A DNA stretch of 5,202 bases from Eubacterium sp. UBA3720 (lineage in GTDB: Bacteria > Bacillota > Clostridia > Lachnospirales > Lachnospiraceae). Position 1 is the first letter of the stretch. Every line of letters starts with the position of its first letter. A program made the translations under genes and the position numbers. Shown here piece after piece: positions 4,917-5,202 of this stretch. The stretch spans positions 1 through 5,202 of the forward strand of contig DFHP01000151.1 in assembly GCA_002371335.1 (NCBI GenBank). The letters are read 5' to 3'. The notes below the pieces were generated by a model. The model saw only the letters and a program-made list of their open reading frames with translations, was not told where the DNA came from and made no database searches.

Positions 4917-5202
4917 ATGGGAAAGACAAAAGAGGAGATCGTTGACGTATTATTAAAAGAGTACGCCAGATGGTATGACGTAAAAAGAGTAAATAATAAA
5001 GGCTCTTTGATCGCGGAAGGGGAATTCCATGAACAGGGCACAGGATATGTCCTGGTCAGAAAGGCGGAAATGTGGAGCGCCGAAAGCCATGAATATCTGT
5101 TCGTTTTCTCGGCAGATCACCTGGATCCGGAGAAATATGAAGCTTGTCTGGCAGAAGCCAGGGAGCTGGGAGAGGCAAGGATAGTGCCGGGGAGGGATCA
5201 TA
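4917..5202 (+). CDS. Unrecognised protein, N-terminal 95 residues, runs off the window
   Basis: An open frame from the ATG at 4917 (or 4911, two residues longer) to the right edge with no stop. I do not recognise a named family. The visible part is charged and soluble-looking, with no signal peptide or membrane segment. It reads as a helix (about 3-18, KEEIVDVLLKEYARWYDV), then alternating strand-like segments (about 31-66, including GTGYVLVRKAEMW and HEYLFVFSADHLD), then an acidic helix (about 71-85). Coding character is supported by its own extended -10 promoter, a ribosome binding site and codon use like its neighbours. A minus-strand open frame over the same bases is a shadow. It is transcribed away from the DUF218 gene. 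The function is unknown. Confidence 0.8.
   Translation, partial: MGKTKEEIVDVLLKEYARWYDVKRVNNKGSLIAEGEFHEQGTGYVLVRKAEMWSAESHEYLFVFSADHLDPEKYEACLAEARELGEARIVPGRDH

Noticed and set aside
4953..5201. Minus-strand open frame at the right edge (and 4832-5041)
   Set aside because: The plus frame has a promoter, ribosome binding site and protein-like composition. The minus frames are rich in unusual residues and overlap it completely.
1..5202. Mobile element, attachment site or CRISPR
   Set aside because: No transposase or integrase frames, no long terminal repeats and no regularly spaced repeats. GATCATA near both window ends is too short to mean anything.

Overview
The window looks like chromosomal DNA from a low-to-mid GC Firmicute, most likely a Clostridia/Lachnospiraceae-type anaerobe. 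This is inferred from AG-rich Shine-Dalgarno sites, a stand-alone ACT-type homoserine dehydrogenase, an oligo-T terminator and overall protein style. No sequence search was possible, so the taxonomic call is soft. There are no rRNA, tRNA, CRISPR, insertion-sequence or phage signatures.

Layout, left to right. (1) Positions 31-1314 (+): hom, homoserine dehydrogenase with a C-terminal ACT domain, complete. (2) Positions 1343-2911 (-): a two-transmembrane potassium-channel-like protein with two cytosolic Rossmann/RCK-like regions and a C-terminal segment that matches the RyR-domain pattern. (3) Positions 3078-3890 (+): a Tyr_phosphatase3-type (COG2365-like) phosphatase with an HCTAGKDR active-site loop. 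(4) Positions 3878-4621 (-): a membrane-anchored DUF218/YdcF/SanA-family protein. (5) Positions 4917-5202 (+): the first 95 residues of an unrecognised soluble-looking protein that runs off the right edge.

The five genes alternate strictly in direction (+ - + - +), so no two can share a simple operon. Both convergent junctions are very tight: a 28-bp gap at hom/channel and a 13-bp overlap at phosphatase/DUF218. Neither has a clear intrinsic terminator. The only strong terminator (4711-4740) lies between the divergent pair DUF218/orf5. It could end a long phosphatase transcript running antisense through DUF218, or a small RNA. The divergent channel/phosphatase spacer (2912-3077) holds a good leftward promoter and a perfect 9-bp inverted repeat. 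The arms of that repeat recur twice inside the channel gene.

Functionally, hom is housekeeping amino-acid biosynthesis (threonine/methionine branch of the aspartate pathway). The channel, phosphatase and DUF218 genes look like envelope/signalling accessory functions, but nothing in the sequence proves that they work together. The most distinctive object is the channel-RCK-RyR fusion.
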